Notes: generated by a model not told the origin, from the letters alone. A stretch of 64,000 bases of DNA from Microvirga sp. ACRRW (GCF_022346925.1 NZ_JAKRNJ010000001.1:620001-684000), one strand, 5' to 3'. Counted from the stretch's first letter, positions 1 to 9,068 are shown. Translations and numbers: made by a program.

Positions 1-36
1 TGAAAAGGGATCCGGTTTTTCCGAAGTGACGATGCC

Positions 37-699
37 CTATCGCACCGCCGGAACCGCGATCTCGCCCGCGCGGCATCCGTCGCGGTCGACCTCGGGGCAT
101 TGGCGGAAATTGCGCAGGTCCTTGTCGAGGCAGATCCGAACTTCCTGGAAGATCCGACGTCCGCAGGAGACTGCGATCATATCCCGACGAAGACCTGGAT
201 TCACGCTCATGAAAGCCTGCTCGATCTCGCTCGGCAGAACCTTCGAGCGGTCGCCCATGGCCTTGAAGCTGTCAGGAACGCGCACCCGCTCCTTGGCGCG
301 CTGAACGGCATTGAAATAGCCGCTGGGGCTCTCGCCCGTGCAGGTGCCGTGCTTGCGCCACTGATAACGGGCGAGATTGTCTTCAGGGAAAAGGCCCTTG
401 GCCTCGGTCAGCACGCTCGAGGGAACGAAGCGTCCGTTCGGCTCGCAGAAACTCGGATAGCCCTGCTCCTTCTGAGGCCAGAGGCCATGCACGACGAAGG
501 AGAGGCCGCTGCCGCTATCGCACTGGCGGCTCTTGCGGCCGCTGGCCTCGCAATAGCCGGGGGACCAGGAAAGAGCGAGTACATAGAAATCGAATTGCCC
601 CATGGGGGCTCCCCTCGCCTCACGCGGCGTCTGCGCCGCGCCAGGGAGAGAAAACAGAAGGCACGCGCCCGCGAGGGCGAGAGACCATTTCAGGATCAA
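37..699 (-). CDS. Secreted ribonuclease T2 family protein
   Basis: Endoribonuclease of the T2 family, expected to cleave RNA in the periplasm or outside the cell. A hydrophobic signal peptide (LALAGACLLF) precedes the mature domain. Both family signatures are present: CAS I as FVVHGLWPQ and CAS II as QWRKHGTC, each supplying a catalytic histidine. In CAS II the usual glutamate (EWxKHG) is a glutamine. I place the start at a TTG (699) that overlaps the upstream gene's TGA and follows an AGCAGG; a TTG at 717 is also possible but lacks a visible ribosome site. It is the second gene of a two-gene unit with the secreted protein at 696-1148. Confidence 0.85.
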   Translation of the reverse strand: MILKWSLALAGACLLFSLPGAAQTPREARGAPMGQFDFYVLALSWSPGYCEASGRKSRQCDSGSGLSFVVHGLWPQKEQGYPSFCEPNGRFVPSSVLTEAKGLFPEDNLARYQWRKHGTCTGESPSGYFNAVQRAKERVRVPDSFKAMGDRSKVLPSEIEQAFMSVNPGLRRDMIAVSCGRRIFQEVRICLDKDLRNFRQCPEVDRDGCRAGEIAVPAVR

Positions 700-1148
700 G
701 GGGCAGCCTGCTTGCAATGAGGGGCGTAGGCATAGCTGCGGTCGAAGCCGTCCACGCAGGAATCTGTGCTCCAGCCAACGCCGATGAAGCCAAGATCTTC
801 ACGGATCGAGAAGTTCACCTTGTGCCGGTAGCCATCGGAGACGATGACCGTGCCCGTGCAGAAGCGGCGGGGGATATAGTCGAGGCCCCAGGGACGCCAC
901 GCGACCTGACGAACCTGTTCGAAGCCAAGGATCTGGGCGGTGGAGTTCCAGAACCGGCGCTCCTTGTTCTCGAAATTCACGGCAACGTTGTTGAGAACGG
1001 CCGGGTCCTCGCAGGCGGGAAGACCGGCATCGTACTGCCTCAGAGACAGCTCGTGCGGCTTCTCCCGACGCTCGGCGGGAGTTATCTCACGCGAGAACGC
1101 GGGTGCGCTCAACACCATGCAAGAGATAAGAGCCGCCAGCCACTTCAT
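696..1148 (-). CDS. Secreted protein of unknown function
   Basis: A protein of about 150 residues with a clear N-terminal signal peptide (MKWLAALISCMVLSAPAFS). The mature part has four cysteines (ACED, FCTG, DSCVDG, HCKQ), suggesting two disulfides in the periplasm. I do not recognise a characterised family. The ATG at 1148 is preceded by GGAG at good spacing, so it is preferred over a start 13 codons upstream. The stop overlaps the start of the RNase T2 gene, so the two are probably co-translated; a role in extracellular RNA use or protection is only a guess from this neighbour. Confidence 0.7.
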   Translation of the reverse strand: MKWLAALISCMVLSAPAFSREITPAERREKPHELSLRQYDAGLPACEDPAVLNNVAVNFENKERRFWNSTAQILGFEQVRQVAWRPWGLDYIPRRFCTGTVIVSDGYRHKVNFSIREDLGFIGVGWSTDSCVDGFDRSYAYAPHCKQAAP

Positions 1149-1233
1149 TCTACTGCTCCAAGGAATAGAGACCGATTTATGTAACATCGACCATGTGGGC
1201 GATGGGTGAGAAGGTCAAGGCTCCGCTCACGGT

Positions 1234-2313
1234 TTAATAGGCAGCGTGGCGGTTCAGCACCAGGGGCTGCCCCGCCGATGAGCGCATGGGTGCCGCAGGG
1301 GGCCTCGGCGGCGCGTAGGTCTGCTGGGGCACATAGGTTTGCTGAGGCGCTTGGCTGACATAGCCCGGAGGCGGCGGAGGCGTATAGAGCTCGGGAGCCG
1401 CGTTGCCGGAATACCCGGAATTGCCGGAATAGCGCGGCATAGCTGGAGGCGGCACGGGCGCGGCGACCACGGGCGGCGCCATGGGCGCTCCCATAGGCGC
1501 TCCCCTGGGGATATCCGCAGAATAGCCGGCATCCGCGCTCTCCGCAGGCACGTCCTGCTCCATCTCGGCGGAAGGCAGCTCGCTCTGGGCGCTCACGCTC
1601 TGGAGGATCTCGCGGCTCCGCTCGGGGTCGATTCGCGGCTCGAACTTGAGGATCGGTTTGCAGATGCGGCGGTCGCCGCGCGCATCGTGCCGCGCCAGAT
1701 CGATATGGAAATGATCGTAATGGAAGGCATCGGCGCCGGGGCCCAGCACCGTGTTGAAATAGCGGCAGGCTCCGACGAAAGCCTCGCGCAGGAAGTCCTG
1801 CTCGACGGGGCTTGCCTTCCAGCCTTTCACGACCGTGATCTCGCGCCCGTCGGCCAGGACGAACGCCATTACGTCGAGCGCATTGCCGAAGGAATGCTCG
1901 GAGAGCTTGGCGCCGCGCTGGTTGTTGCGCGGGCGGCAGGAATAGGAGCCCGCTTTGATGTCTACCAGCGGAACGCCGAAATACATCAGGGCAGCGGGCT
2001 TCACGATCTCGTCGAGCCAAGTATCGATGCGCGGAATGATCGGGCAGGCCAGGGTCACCTTGGATTTCAGGCCCACTTCGCCGTTGTTGAACGCGGCCAC
2101 TTTGAAGGGATATTCCATGCCACAGACGCCGGGGCCGTCGATCTTGGACGACATGGACATATAGGCGGAGGGTTGCACGAGGCGCTGTGCCAGGCAGGCT
2201 TCCTCAGCCTGCGCGCGCCAGGGTTCGCGCTGTTCGAAACGAAACAACCCGCAACCGGTCAAACCGAGCCCAACAAGCGATAGGGCAACAAACGCAACTA
2301 ACCCACGACGCAT
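1234..2313 (-). CDS. Extensin-like C-terminal domain lipoprotein (M15-like fold)
   Basis: An envelope lipoprotein: residues 1-21 form a lipoprotein signal with lipobox LTGC. The central 190 residues match the bacterial extensin-like C-terminal domain, related to zinc D-Ala-D-Ala peptidases: SEHSFGNALDV and HYDHFHIDL supply the His/Asp/His metal-binding pattern. Cysteines are spaced as in the family. The C-terminal 120 residues are low complexity, rich in Pro, Ala, Tyr and Gln, like a wall-spanning tail. Likely acts on or binds peptidoglycan, by family inference only. It is transcribed away from the CtrA-type box at 2490-2504, which might also affect it. Confidence 0.8.
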   Translation of the reverse strand: MRRGLVAFVALSLVGLGLTGCGLFRFEQREPWRAQAEEACLAQRLVQPSAYMSMSSKIDGPGVCGMEYPFKVAAFNNGEVGLKSKVTLACPIIPRIDTWLDEIVKPAALMYFGVPLVDIKAGSYSCRPRNNQRGAKLSEHSFGNALDVMAFVLADGREITVVKGWKASPVEQDFLREAFVGACRYFNTVLGPGADAFHYDHFHIDLARHDARGDRRICKPILKFEPRIDPERSREILQSVSAQSELPSAEMEQDVPAESADAGYSADIPRGAPMGAPMAPPVVAAPVPPPAMPRYSGNSGYSGNAAPELYTPPPPPGYVSQAPQQTYVPQQTYAPPRPPAAPMRSSAGQPLVLNRHAAY

Positions 2314-2609
2314 GGCTCGACCTTAGCCGGCCTCCGGTAAACATCCCGTCAACGCTCACCCCGCCCTTCGAATCGCCCCCTGGGTCGAGAGTGAGAAGCA
2401 AAACACCATGCTGGCGACGGGCGAACATGCAGGTCTTCAAAAATTTTCTGCTTTGATGGGCGCGTATCTTCCCTTGGCATGGCAAGGGGTTAACCATCTG
2501 TTAACCATGTTGGCGGCTTAATAGTAGTATTTATAAGGCTTTGCCCGGACTTTTCAGGCCGCCGCGCTTCTGGTACGTTCCCTATCTATTCAGACAGGGG
2601 ACCTTTTGC
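2314..2609. other. Intergenic region holding a divergent promoter zone
   Basis: About 296 bases without a large gene. The right part holds the CtrA-type box (2490-2504) followed by an AT-rich stretch with TAGTAT and TTATAA, plausible -10 elements for the small gene at 2610. Nothing coding was seen in the left part. Confidence 0.5.
2490..2504. promoter_or_regulatory. CtrA-type box, TTAA-N7-TTAA
   Basis: TTAACCATCTGTTAA is an exact TTAA-N7-TTAA match, inside two copies of GTTAACCAT repeated 11 bases (one helical turn) apart at 2489-2497 and 2500-2508. This is the known binding consensus for CtrA, the essential cell-cycle response regulator of Alphaproteobacteria. It lies about 105 bases before the small gene at 2610 and about 175 bases from the divergent extensin-like gene. 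Confidence 0.7.
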
Positions 2610-2711
2610 ATGTACCTGACGTCGAATTCCGATTGGACCGCCAAGCTCAACATTGCAGCGGCCTGCATTTCCTTCTCCTTCATTTGCGCGATCGTTGTCG
2701 GGATCGTCTAA
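2610..2711 (+). CDS. 33-residue membrane peptide
   Basis: An ATG preceded by AGGGG at eight-base spacing opens a 33-codon frame ending in TAA. The product starts with a short polar segment (MYLTSNSDWTAKLN) followed by about 19 hydrophobic residues ending at the C-terminus, so it looks like a single-pass inner-membrane peptide. A strong terminator hairpin follows 37 bases later, so this is a self-contained transcription unit with its own ribosome site, terminator and upstream CtrA-type box. I do not recognise the family; function unknown. Confidence 0.65.
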   Translation: MYLTSNSDWTAKLNIAAACISFSFICAIVVGIV

Positions 2712-2748
2712 GACGGCCCGTTCAAAGCAACCGAATTCCATTGTTCTC

Positions 2749-2776
2749 AACGCCGCCTCATTCGGGCGGCGTTTTT
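2749..2776 (+). terminator. Rho-independent terminator after the small membrane peptide
   Basis: AACGCCGCC pairs perfectly with GGCGGCGTT across a seven-base loop and is followed by a run of T. It closes the transcription unit of the gene at 2610-2711. Confidence 0.85.
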
Positions 2777-3012
2777 CATGTCACCGGGCACGGTTTGGGC
2801 GAGATGATCCAGGACATCACGTTGATCGCCATGTCGCATTGGGCGAGGCGCGGCCCGTCCGCCGTCTTCAGGCAGATCGTTTCGCCTTCCGCATAAAACC
2901 GGCCTTCGGCGCGGCAATAGCAATCGAGAGGATTGTGCCCGGGCGCCTGCGCCAGTTGGACGTTGGCGGGATCACCGGACATAAGAGCGAGAAAGACCAG
3001 GATGCCGGGCAT
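2776..3012 (-). CDS. Small secreted protein of unknown function
   Basis: A 78-residue protein with a short hydrophobic N-terminus (PGILVFLALMSGDPANVQLA) that may act as a signal peptide. It holds four cysteines, including a CYC and ICLK, so a disulfide-bonded periplasmic product is likely. The ATG is preceded by CGGAGG at good spacing. Family not recognised. It lies downstream of moaE on the same strand, separated by about 75 bases. Confidence 0.6.
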   Translation of the reverse strand: MPGILVFLALMSGDPANVQLAQAPGHNPLDCYCRAEGRFYAEGETICLKTADGPRLAQCDMAINVMSWIISPKPCPVT

Positions 3013-3087
3013 GGATGCCTCCGCTTGCGATCTTCAACGCTATGATCCTCCCGGCGGCAGACCGGGTCAAGAATGGCAAGCCGCCGA

Positions 3088-3540
3088 TCAGCTCCACCGC
3101 TCCATGGCGGCATCGTCCGCAGCTCTCGTCTCGACCCAGGCCCCGACCGTCCCGTCCGTCAGATGCTCGCGCTTCCAGAACGGGGCGCGGGTCTTCAGGT
3201 AATCCATCATGAAGGAAGCGGCCTCGAAGGCGGCGGCACGGTGAGCACTTGCCGCCAGCACGAGGACGATAGGCTCGCCGGGCCGGATCTGGCCGAAGCG
3301 GTGGATGATGGTGAGCCCCAACAGAGGCCAGCGCTCTTCTGCCTCTCGGGCGATGCGGGCCATCTCGGCCTCGGCCATGCCTGGATAATGCTCGAGCTCT
3401 AGGGCAGAGAGACGCCCCCCCTCGTCACGGCAGAAGCCGGTAAAGGCGATCGTGGCTCCAATGTCGCCGCGGCCTGAGATGAGAGCAGCCGTCTCGGCGG
3501 CGGTGTCGAAGGGCTCGGCCTGGATGCGGATGTCGGCCAT
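3088..3540 (-). CDS. moaE: Molybdopterin synthase catalytic subunit MoaE
   Basis: Large subunit of molybdopterin synthase, which inserts two sulfurs from MoaD thiocarboxylate into cyclic pyranopterin monophosphate to make the molybdenum cofactor dithiolene. The 150 residues match the family length and show the typical GATIAFTGFCRDE start, LELEHYPGMAE, a RFGQIRPGEPIVLV core, and FWKREH near the C-terminus, where the catalytic lysine sits. It follows moaD by six bases, in the order uvrC-pgsA-moaD-moaE that is common in Alphaproteobacteria. Confidence 0.95.
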   Translation of the reverse strand: MADIRIQAEPFDTAAETAALISGRGDIGATIAFTGFCRDEGGRLSALELEHYPGMAEAEMARIAREAEERWPLLGLTIIHRFGQIRPGEPIVLVLAASAHRAAAFEAASFMMDYLKTRAPFWKREHLTDGTVGAWVETRAADDAAMERWS

Positions 3541-3546
3541 GGCGGC

Positions 3547-3798
3547 CTACCCGCCGGTCATGGGCGGGAAGAAGGCGATTTCCCGCGCGCCGGCAATCGA
3601 GGCCTCGGGCTTTACATGCACATGGTCGATGGCAGCACGGACGATTGCCTCGTTCTCAAAGGCGTACTCGTATTCCTCGCCCTGTGTCTTCAGCCAGCGC
3701 ACGAGATCGGCGATTGTCGCAATCGTCTCGGGCAGCTCGATAGTCTCGTCCGTTTTGCCGATCCGCTCGCGCACCCAGGCGAAATAGACGAGCTTCAT
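3547..3798 (-). CDS. moaD: Molybdopterin synthase sulfur carrier subunit MoaD
   Basis: Small ubiquitin-like sulfur carrier of molybdopterin synthase, 83 residues. It ends in the FPPMTGG tail whose terminal glycine becomes the thiocarboxylate. N-terminal MKLVYFAWVRERIG is typical of alphaproteobacterial MoaD. The ATG at 3798 lies downstream of an AGGA that overlaps the pgsA stop, so translation is coupled to pgsA. A longer reading frame upstream exists but runs through pgsA and is not real. Confidence 0.95.
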   Translation of the reverse strand: MKLVYFAWVRERIGKTDETIELPETIATIADLVRWLKTQGEEYEYAFENEAIVRAAIDHVHVKPEASIAGAREIAFFPPMTGG

Positions 3799-3803
3799 GA
3801 GAT

Positions 3804-4400
3804 CTAATCCTCGTCCACGAGGTGATGGATGCCGGTCCTGAGATAGTCCCATCCGGTATAGAGGGTCAGGATCGCGGAAACCCAGAGGAGCGTGAGACCG
3901 ATCATGGTGTTCCCCGGCAGCACCGTGTCCCCTGCCGGTCCCGCGACCAGGAAACCGAGAGATAGAAGCTGGAATGTGGTCTTCCACTTGGCGACGCGGC
4001 TCACCGGCACGCCCACCTTCAACTCCGCCAGGAACTCGCGCAAGCCCGAAACCAGAATCTCACGGCAGAGAATGACGAGAGCGGCCCAGATGTGCCAGCC
4101 CTGGATCGTCTTGTCGGCGACCAGCATGAGCAGGCAGGCGGCGACCAACAGCTTGTCGGCAATGGGATCGAGCATGCGGCCGAGAGCCGATTGCTGCGCG
4201 AAGGCGCGTGCAATGTAGCCGTCGAAATAATCGGTGATGGCGGCGAGTGCGAAGACGGCGAGCGCGAACCAGCGCGACCAGTGATCCTCGGGCCAGAACA
4301 TCAGGCCGACCAGGACCGGCACGGCCACCAGCCGGCCATAGGTCAGCATGTTGGCGAGGTTGAAGGCCTTGGACCGGCGCATGGGACGTACAGTGCTCAT
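3804..4400 (-). CDS. pgsA: CDP-diacylglycerol--glycerol-3-phosphate 3-phosphatidyltransferase
   Basis: Inner-membrane enzyme that makes phosphatidylglycerol phosphate from CDP-diacylglycerol and glycerol-3-phosphate, the first committed step to phosphatidylglycerol and cardiolipin. The CDP-alcohol phosphotransferase signature D-x2-DG-x2-AR-x8-G-x3-D-x3-D is visible as DYFDGYIAR followed by GRMLDPIADK. There are several hydrophobic segments and the length (198) is normal. The N-terminus is basic (MRRSKAFNLANMLTYGR). It lies between uvrC and moaD. Confidence 0.95.
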   Translation of the reverse strand: MSTVRPMRRSKAFNLANMLTYGRLVAVPVLVGLMFWPEDHWSRWFALAVFALAAITDYFDGYIARAFAQQSALGRMLDPIADKLLVAACLLMLVADKTIQGWHIWAALVILCREILVSGLREFLAELKVGVPVSRVAKWKTTFQLLSLGFLVAGPAGDTVLPGNTMIGLTLLWVSAILTLYTGWDYLRTGIHHLVDED

Positions 4401-4474
4401 GAGTCAGGCAGGAAGCATGTCTCGACGATGTCCGTCAACCATGGGGAGGCCCACATTGCCGTTATCGCCGAGCC

Positions 4475-6487
4475 TTACCCCCGTTCGTGGAAGAAATCGT
4501 ACACGGCCCGCGCCGTGGCGGCGTTCACCCCGGGAGCCTTCATGAGGTCCTCCAGGGCCGCGCGCTGGATTGCCTTCACGGTTCCGAAATGGTGCAGGAG
4601 CGCCCGTTTGCGAGTGGGTCCAATGCCGGCGATCTCGTCTAGCGGGTTCTTGACCATCTCGCGCTTGCGCTTGGCCCGATGCGTGCCGATGGCGAAGCGG
4701 TGCGCCTCGTCGCGCAGGCGCTGCACGAAATAAAGAGCCGGATCCCGCGGGGGCATCTTGAACGGGGGCTGGCCGACCTTGAAGAAGGTCTCGCGCCCCG
4801 CATCGCGGTCCCGTCCCTTGGCGATGCCAACGAGGGTCACGTCGTTCTCGCTCACGCCCACATCCGCAAGCGCCTGACGGGCCGCTTCGAGCTGCCCCTT
4901 GCCGCCGTCGATGAGAACTAGATCGGGCCATACGGGAAAACCATCGTCGGAGCCTGACTGCGCACCGGCCTCCTGATCGGACGTTCGCGGCTCCTCCTTC
5001 ACGAGCCGCGCGAAACGTCGCTGCAGCATCTCACGCATCATGCCGTAATCGTCGCCGGGCTTCAGGTCTTCCGACTTCATGTTGAAGGTGCGGTAATGCT
5101 GCTTCATGAAGCCGTTCGCGCCCGCCACCACCATGGCGCCCACCGCGTTGGTACCCATGATGTGCGAGTTGTCGTAGACCTCCACGCGCTTCGGCGCTTT
5201 GTCCATGCCGAAAGCCTGGCCGAGCGAGATGAGCAGCTTCTGCTGCGAAGCCGTGTCCGCCAGACGGCGGCCGAGCGCTTCCTTCGCATTACGCAGAACA
5301 TAATCGATGAGCTGCCGCCGCTCACCACGCTGCGGTGCATGTATCTCTACGCGCGTATCGCCCTTCGTCGAGAGCGCCGCCGCCATCAGCTCCGCATCTT
5401 CGATCTCATGAGAGAGAAGGATGAGACGCGGCGCGGGCTTGTCGTCATAGAATTGCGCGAGGAAAGAACTCAGCACCTCGTCCGGCGTCATGGACTTGTC
5501 CGCCTTCGGGAAATAGGCGCGGTTGCCCCAGTTCTGCCAGTTGCGGAAGAAAAACACCTCCACGCAGAACTGCCCCGCCTGCTCGTCGATGGCGAATACG
5601 TCGGCCTCTTCCACCGATTGCGTGTTGATGCCCTGCACGCCCTGAATGGCGGAGAGCGCGGCGAGCCTGTCGCGGCAACGCGCGGCGCGCTCGAATTCAA
5701 GCTCTTCCGCGGCCGTTTGCATCTCTTCCGTGATGCGCTGCTTCACGGCATTGGACTTGCCGGACAGGAAGCCTCGCGCTTCGTTCACGAGGCCTGCATA
5801 TTCCTCGGACGAAATCTCGTTGGTGCACGGACCGGAGCAGCGCTTGATTTGAAACAGCAGGCAAGGCCGCGTGCGGTTTTCGAAATAACTGTCGTTGCAC
5901 GAGCGCAGAAGGAACGCGCGCTGCAGCGCGTTGATCGTGCGGTTCACCGCCCACACGCTCGCAAACGGTCCGTAGTAATCGCCCTTGCGCTTGCGCGCAC
6001 CGCGATGCTTCACGAGCTGGGGCGCGGCGTGATCGGCGGTGAGCAGGATATAGGGCAGAGACTTGTCGTCCCGCAGAAGCACGTTGTAGCGGGGCTTGAG
6101 CTGCTTGATGAGATTGGCCTCGAGCAGCAGCGCCTCGGTCTCCGTCGCCGTGGTGACGAACTCCATCGAGGTGGTTTCGCCGATCATGCGGGCGATGCGG
6201 TTCGAATGTGCTTGGCCGCGCGCATAGGAGCCCACGCGGTTCTTCAGACTCTTGGCCTTGCCCACATAAAGCACGTCGCCCTTCGCATCGAACATGCGAT
6301 AGACGCCCGGCGAGTTGGGCAGCGTCGTCCAGAACCGGCGGATGACCTCCGTGCCGCGCTGGACGGAATTGGGGTTCGCCTCAAGGTCGAACTCGACATC
6401 CGAGCCGCTCTCGACGGCTACGTTGTCATCGTCCTCCTCATTGTCCAGGATATCCGGCGGAACGTCGTTATAGGTATTGCGACTCAT
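4475..6487 (-). CDS. uvrC: UvrABC system protein C
   Basis: Nuclease subunit of nucleotide excision repair; with UvrB it makes the 3' and 5' incisions around bulky lesions. Domains in order: GIY-YIG nuclease near residues 55-135 ([22 protein letters not shown]), cysteine-rich part ([13 protein letters not shown]), UVR motif near 230-260, RNase H-like endonuclease domain ([20 protein letters not shown]), and C-terminal helix-hairpin-helix ([14 protein letters not shown]). The 670-residue length is slightly long because of an acidic N-terminal extension of about 43 residues. It heads the uvrC-pgsA-moaD-moaE unit; pgsA starts 74 bases downstream. Confidence 0.97.
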   Translation of the reverse strand: MSRNTYNDVPPDILDNEEDDDNVAVESGSDVEFDLEANPNSVQRGTEVIRRFWTTLPNSPGVYRMFDAKGDVLYVGKAKSLKNRVGSYARGQAHSNRIARMIGETTSMEFVTTATETEALLLEANLIKQLKPRYNVLLRDDKSLPYILLTADHAAPQLVKHRGARKRKGDYYGPFASVWAVNRTINALQRAFLLRSCNDSYFENRTRPCLLFQIKRCSGPCTNEISSEEYAGLVNEARGFLSGKSNAVKQRITEEMQTAAEELEFERAARCRDRLAALSAIQGVQGINTQSVEEADVFAIDEQAGQFCVEVFFFRNWQNWGNRAYFPKADKSMTPDEVLSSFLAQFYDDKPAPRLILLSHEIEDAELMAAALSTKGDTRVEIHAPQRGERRQLIDYVLRNAKEALGRRLADTASQQKLLISLGQAFGMDKAPKRVEVYDNSHIMGTNAVGAMVVAGANGFMKQHYRTFNMKSEDLKPGDDYGMMREMLQRRFARLVKEEPRTSDQEAGAQSGSDDGFPVWPDLVLIDGGKGQLEAARQALADVGVSENDVTLVGIAKGRDRDAGRETFFKVGQPPFKMPPRDPALYFVQRLRDEAHRFAIGTHRAKRKREMVKNPLDEIAGIGPTRKRALLHHFGTVKAIQRAALEDLMKAPGVNAATARAVYDFFHERG

Positions 6488-6568
6488 GAAGAAGATTTAA
6501 GCATTCACGAGTCGACAGGAAAGGGCCTTCTGCATAGGTCCCCCTTCCTGGTCTTTTGCCCCATGCCC

Positions 6569-8914
6569 CTAGATCACCTGGAAGTCTAGGTAGCTCATGG
6601 TCTTGAGCTTGGGCTGAAGCTTGGCAATGATCTCGGAAGCCCCCTTTCCGGAGCCATCTGCATCATAGCGCAGGTAGCCGGTCTTGGTGTCGTACAGGAT
6701 ATAGTCTTTGGCATCCTTGGCTACAGAGCCGAAGGTGAAGAATGCCTTCTTCAGCGTGCCGGCCTTGGAGCCCAGTCTCCGGAAAATGGCATTCTCGAGC
6801 TGGATCGTGTCGTCCTTCATATTGAAGTCGGTGATTCGGTCCAGATCGTTTTTCCGATGCGGCTTCGTACTGAACACGAAGACATCTCGCCCGGTGCCAC
6901 CCGTCAGCACATCATTGCCGGTGCCTCCTGAGAGCTTGTCTTTACCGCCTCCACCATTGAGAGTGTCGTTGCCGCCTCTGCCCTGGAACGTATCATTGCC
7001 CGATCCTCCAACGAACTTCTCATGAGCGGCAGCACCCAGGACATTCTCTGTATGGACATTCCCGATACCGATCATCAGATCCATCTCGACAGAAAGAGTA
7101 TGCTGTTCAATGACGCTGCCGCTGTCGGTGACCCTGACTTTAATCGTATGGGAACTTGCCTGCTCGTAATCCAGCAATCCTCCGTTCACGACGACAATTT
7201 TCCAAACGTTCCCTTCCTTGACGGCTTTGAAGCGCCCGCCCGCGCCTCCATTGAGAACCTCATACGTGAACTGCCCCGTCCGGTCGGGATCCATCGCCGA
7301 TAGAGTGCCTACCGTCGATCCCGTCGCGCTCGCTTCAAGAACAGATACTGTGCTCAACCGTATGCCGAACGGAGCTTCGTTGACATCGTTGATATAGACC
7401 TTGATGCTCTCTTCGATGGACGAAGCTCCACCTTGAACTGTCTCGCGAGCCTGCACTTTGACGAGGAAGTATTTTCTTCCATCGGCTTCGGAAAGCAGAT
7501 TGGGCTCGTTCTCGAAATCGACGGCGCCTGACATGGTGATCTTGCCGCTCGCATCGACCGAGAACCGATTGCCCGGGTTGGCCGTCAGAACATAGGAAAG
7601 GGGATTGGTTCCTGCCGATTTGACAATTGCCACAAGGGACTGTGTGCCCTCGTTCTCATCGACGGAAGCAACCGCGCCCTGGACCTCAGGCTTGGTTGGA
7701 GGAGAGGACGGAAGGTCGAGCGTGTAGCGTTGCTGATGAATGTCTTGACGAGAAATGCCTGCATCGAAATCGAGGAAAGAGCTTTTCCAGCTGATCACCC
7801 AGCTCCCATCCGCCAAGGCGGCAACGCTCGGATCCATGACGATATCCGGCGAAAAGCTGACTTGCTGATCCGTGGTATAAAGAGCATTTCCATCCCGATC
7901 GTAGACCTGCTGATAGATCGCATCGCCCACAGGATTGTCCCATGTCCCATGGATGCTGCTGCCCTTCCATGTCACGACCCAACCTCCATTGGCCAGAGCT
8001 GCGATGCTGGGGGCTAAATCCTGATAATCCACAGTACGGCTGACGAGCAGATCGGCTTCATAAAGCGCCTTCCCTTCCCGATCATACCTTTGCAAGAAGA
8101 CATCCCCGTCACTGGATGAAACCCAGGCAACAACCCAACCTCCATCGTCGAGCGCTGCCGTGGTCTGCATAACCTGGTCGTTGTGGGCCGCTGCGCCGAC
8201 TTTGATTTCGGAGCCGATCGACCGACCACTCGCATCATATCGCTGCTGATAGATGTCAGATGCTGACGTGCTTGCGTCGAGCGATCTCCAAGTGACGACC
8301 CATCCCTTGTCGGATAGAGCAGTCGTGATGGGCTCGTCCTGAGTATCGTATGTTTGTGTATTGACGAGGCGCTCAACCTCGTACAGGGCCTGGCCGCTCC
8401 GACTGTAGCGCTGCTGATAGACATCGCCACGCCATTGATCGATTCCGATATCCTTCATGCATGTCCATGTCACGAGCCAGCCGCCATCCTCCATGGCGAC
8501 GACGTTAGGCTGATATTGCGTTTTGAGGACGATTTGATTGACGCGAACCTCACCGCCGATGGGTTGGCCGCGAGCATCAAAGCGCTGCTGATAGATGTTC
8601 CCGTGCAGGCCCTCATCGGCATACGATGTCCATGTGACAAGCCAGCCGCCATCGGCCAAGGCAATGGCACTGGCGTCATGCTGCTGGCTTGCTCTTTGAG
8701 TGTTGACGATTTGCTCGACCTCATAAACGGCTAGACCGCTCCGATCGTAGCGCTGCTGGTAAACATCCGTGCCGGAGCCATCGTAGCGATCGCTCGACCA
8801 GATCAACAGCCAGCCCCCGTCGGCCAAGGCTGTGATCTCAGCATCATCGCGCGAGCCTTGGGCAATGAGGTTCACCTCTTGGTCGACGCCTATTTTTTTG
8901 ATCGGCTTCGCCAT
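6569..8914 (-). CDS. RTX-family secreted protein with tandem YQQRY repeats and cadherin-like domains
   Basis: A 781-residue protein without a classical signal peptide. Residues about 20-400 are seven repeats of roughly 55 residues with the core ALADGGWLVTW and YQQRYD. Residues about 400-620 look like two cadherin-like modules (DFENEPN, INDVNEAPFG). Residues about 636-685 are RTX nonapeptides (GGSGNDTF, GRGGNDTL, GGTGNDVL) that bind calcium. The last 100 residues resemble a type I secretion tail. Probably an exported adhesin or matrix protein. No type I secretion genes are near. Codon use is noticeably more AT-rich than its neighbours, suggesting transfer. Confidence 0.8.
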   Translation of the reverse strand: MAKPIKKIGVDQEVNLIAQGSRDDAEITALADGGWLLIWSSDRYDGSGTDVYQQRYDRSGLAVYEVEQIVNTQRASQQHDASAIALADGGWLVTWTSYADEGLHGNIYQQRFDARGQPIGGEVRVNQIVLKTQYQPNVVAMEDGGWLVTWTCMKDIGIDQWRGDVYQQRYSRSGQALYEVERLVNTQTYDTQDEPITTALSDKGWVVTWRSLDASTSASDIYQQRYDASGRSIGSEIKVGAAAHNDQVMQTTAALDDGGWVVAWVSSSDGDVFLQRYDREGKALYEADLLVSRTVDYQDLAPSIAALANGGWVVTWKGSSIHGTWDNPVGDAIYQQVYDRDGNALYTTDQQVSFSPDIVMDPSVAALADGSWVISWKSSFLDFDAGISRQDIHQQRYTLDLPSSPPTKPEVQGAVASVDENEGTQSLVAIVKSAGTNPLSYVLTANPGNRFSVDASGKITMSGAVDFENEPNLLSEADGRKYFLVKVQARETVQGGASSIEESIKVYINDVNEAPFGIRLSTVSVLEASATGSTVGTLSAMDPDRTGQFTYEVLNGGAGGRFKAVKEGNVWKIVVVNGGLLDYEQASSHTIKVRVTDSGSVIEQHTLSVEMDLMIGIGNVHTENVLGAAAHEKFVGGSGNDTFQGRGGNDTLNGGGGKDKLSGGTGNDVLTGGTGRDVFVFSTKPHRKNDLDRITDFNMKDDTIQLENAIFRRLGSKAGTLKKAFFTFGSVAKDAKDYILYDTKTGYLRYDADGSGKGASEIIAKLQPKLKTMSYLDFQVI

Positions 8915-9068
8915 CGGTTTGTCCTTATATTACTCTAAAAATATGGAATCGTGATAACGTTACTTTAATATGGCTCTATTCTTCCCTGCTCAACATTTTC
9001 AGGGAGTGTATTTTGTCGCAGGCTCCACTAACCGGCCATCTGTTCCAGAACTTCCGTTCGGGGCTAAA

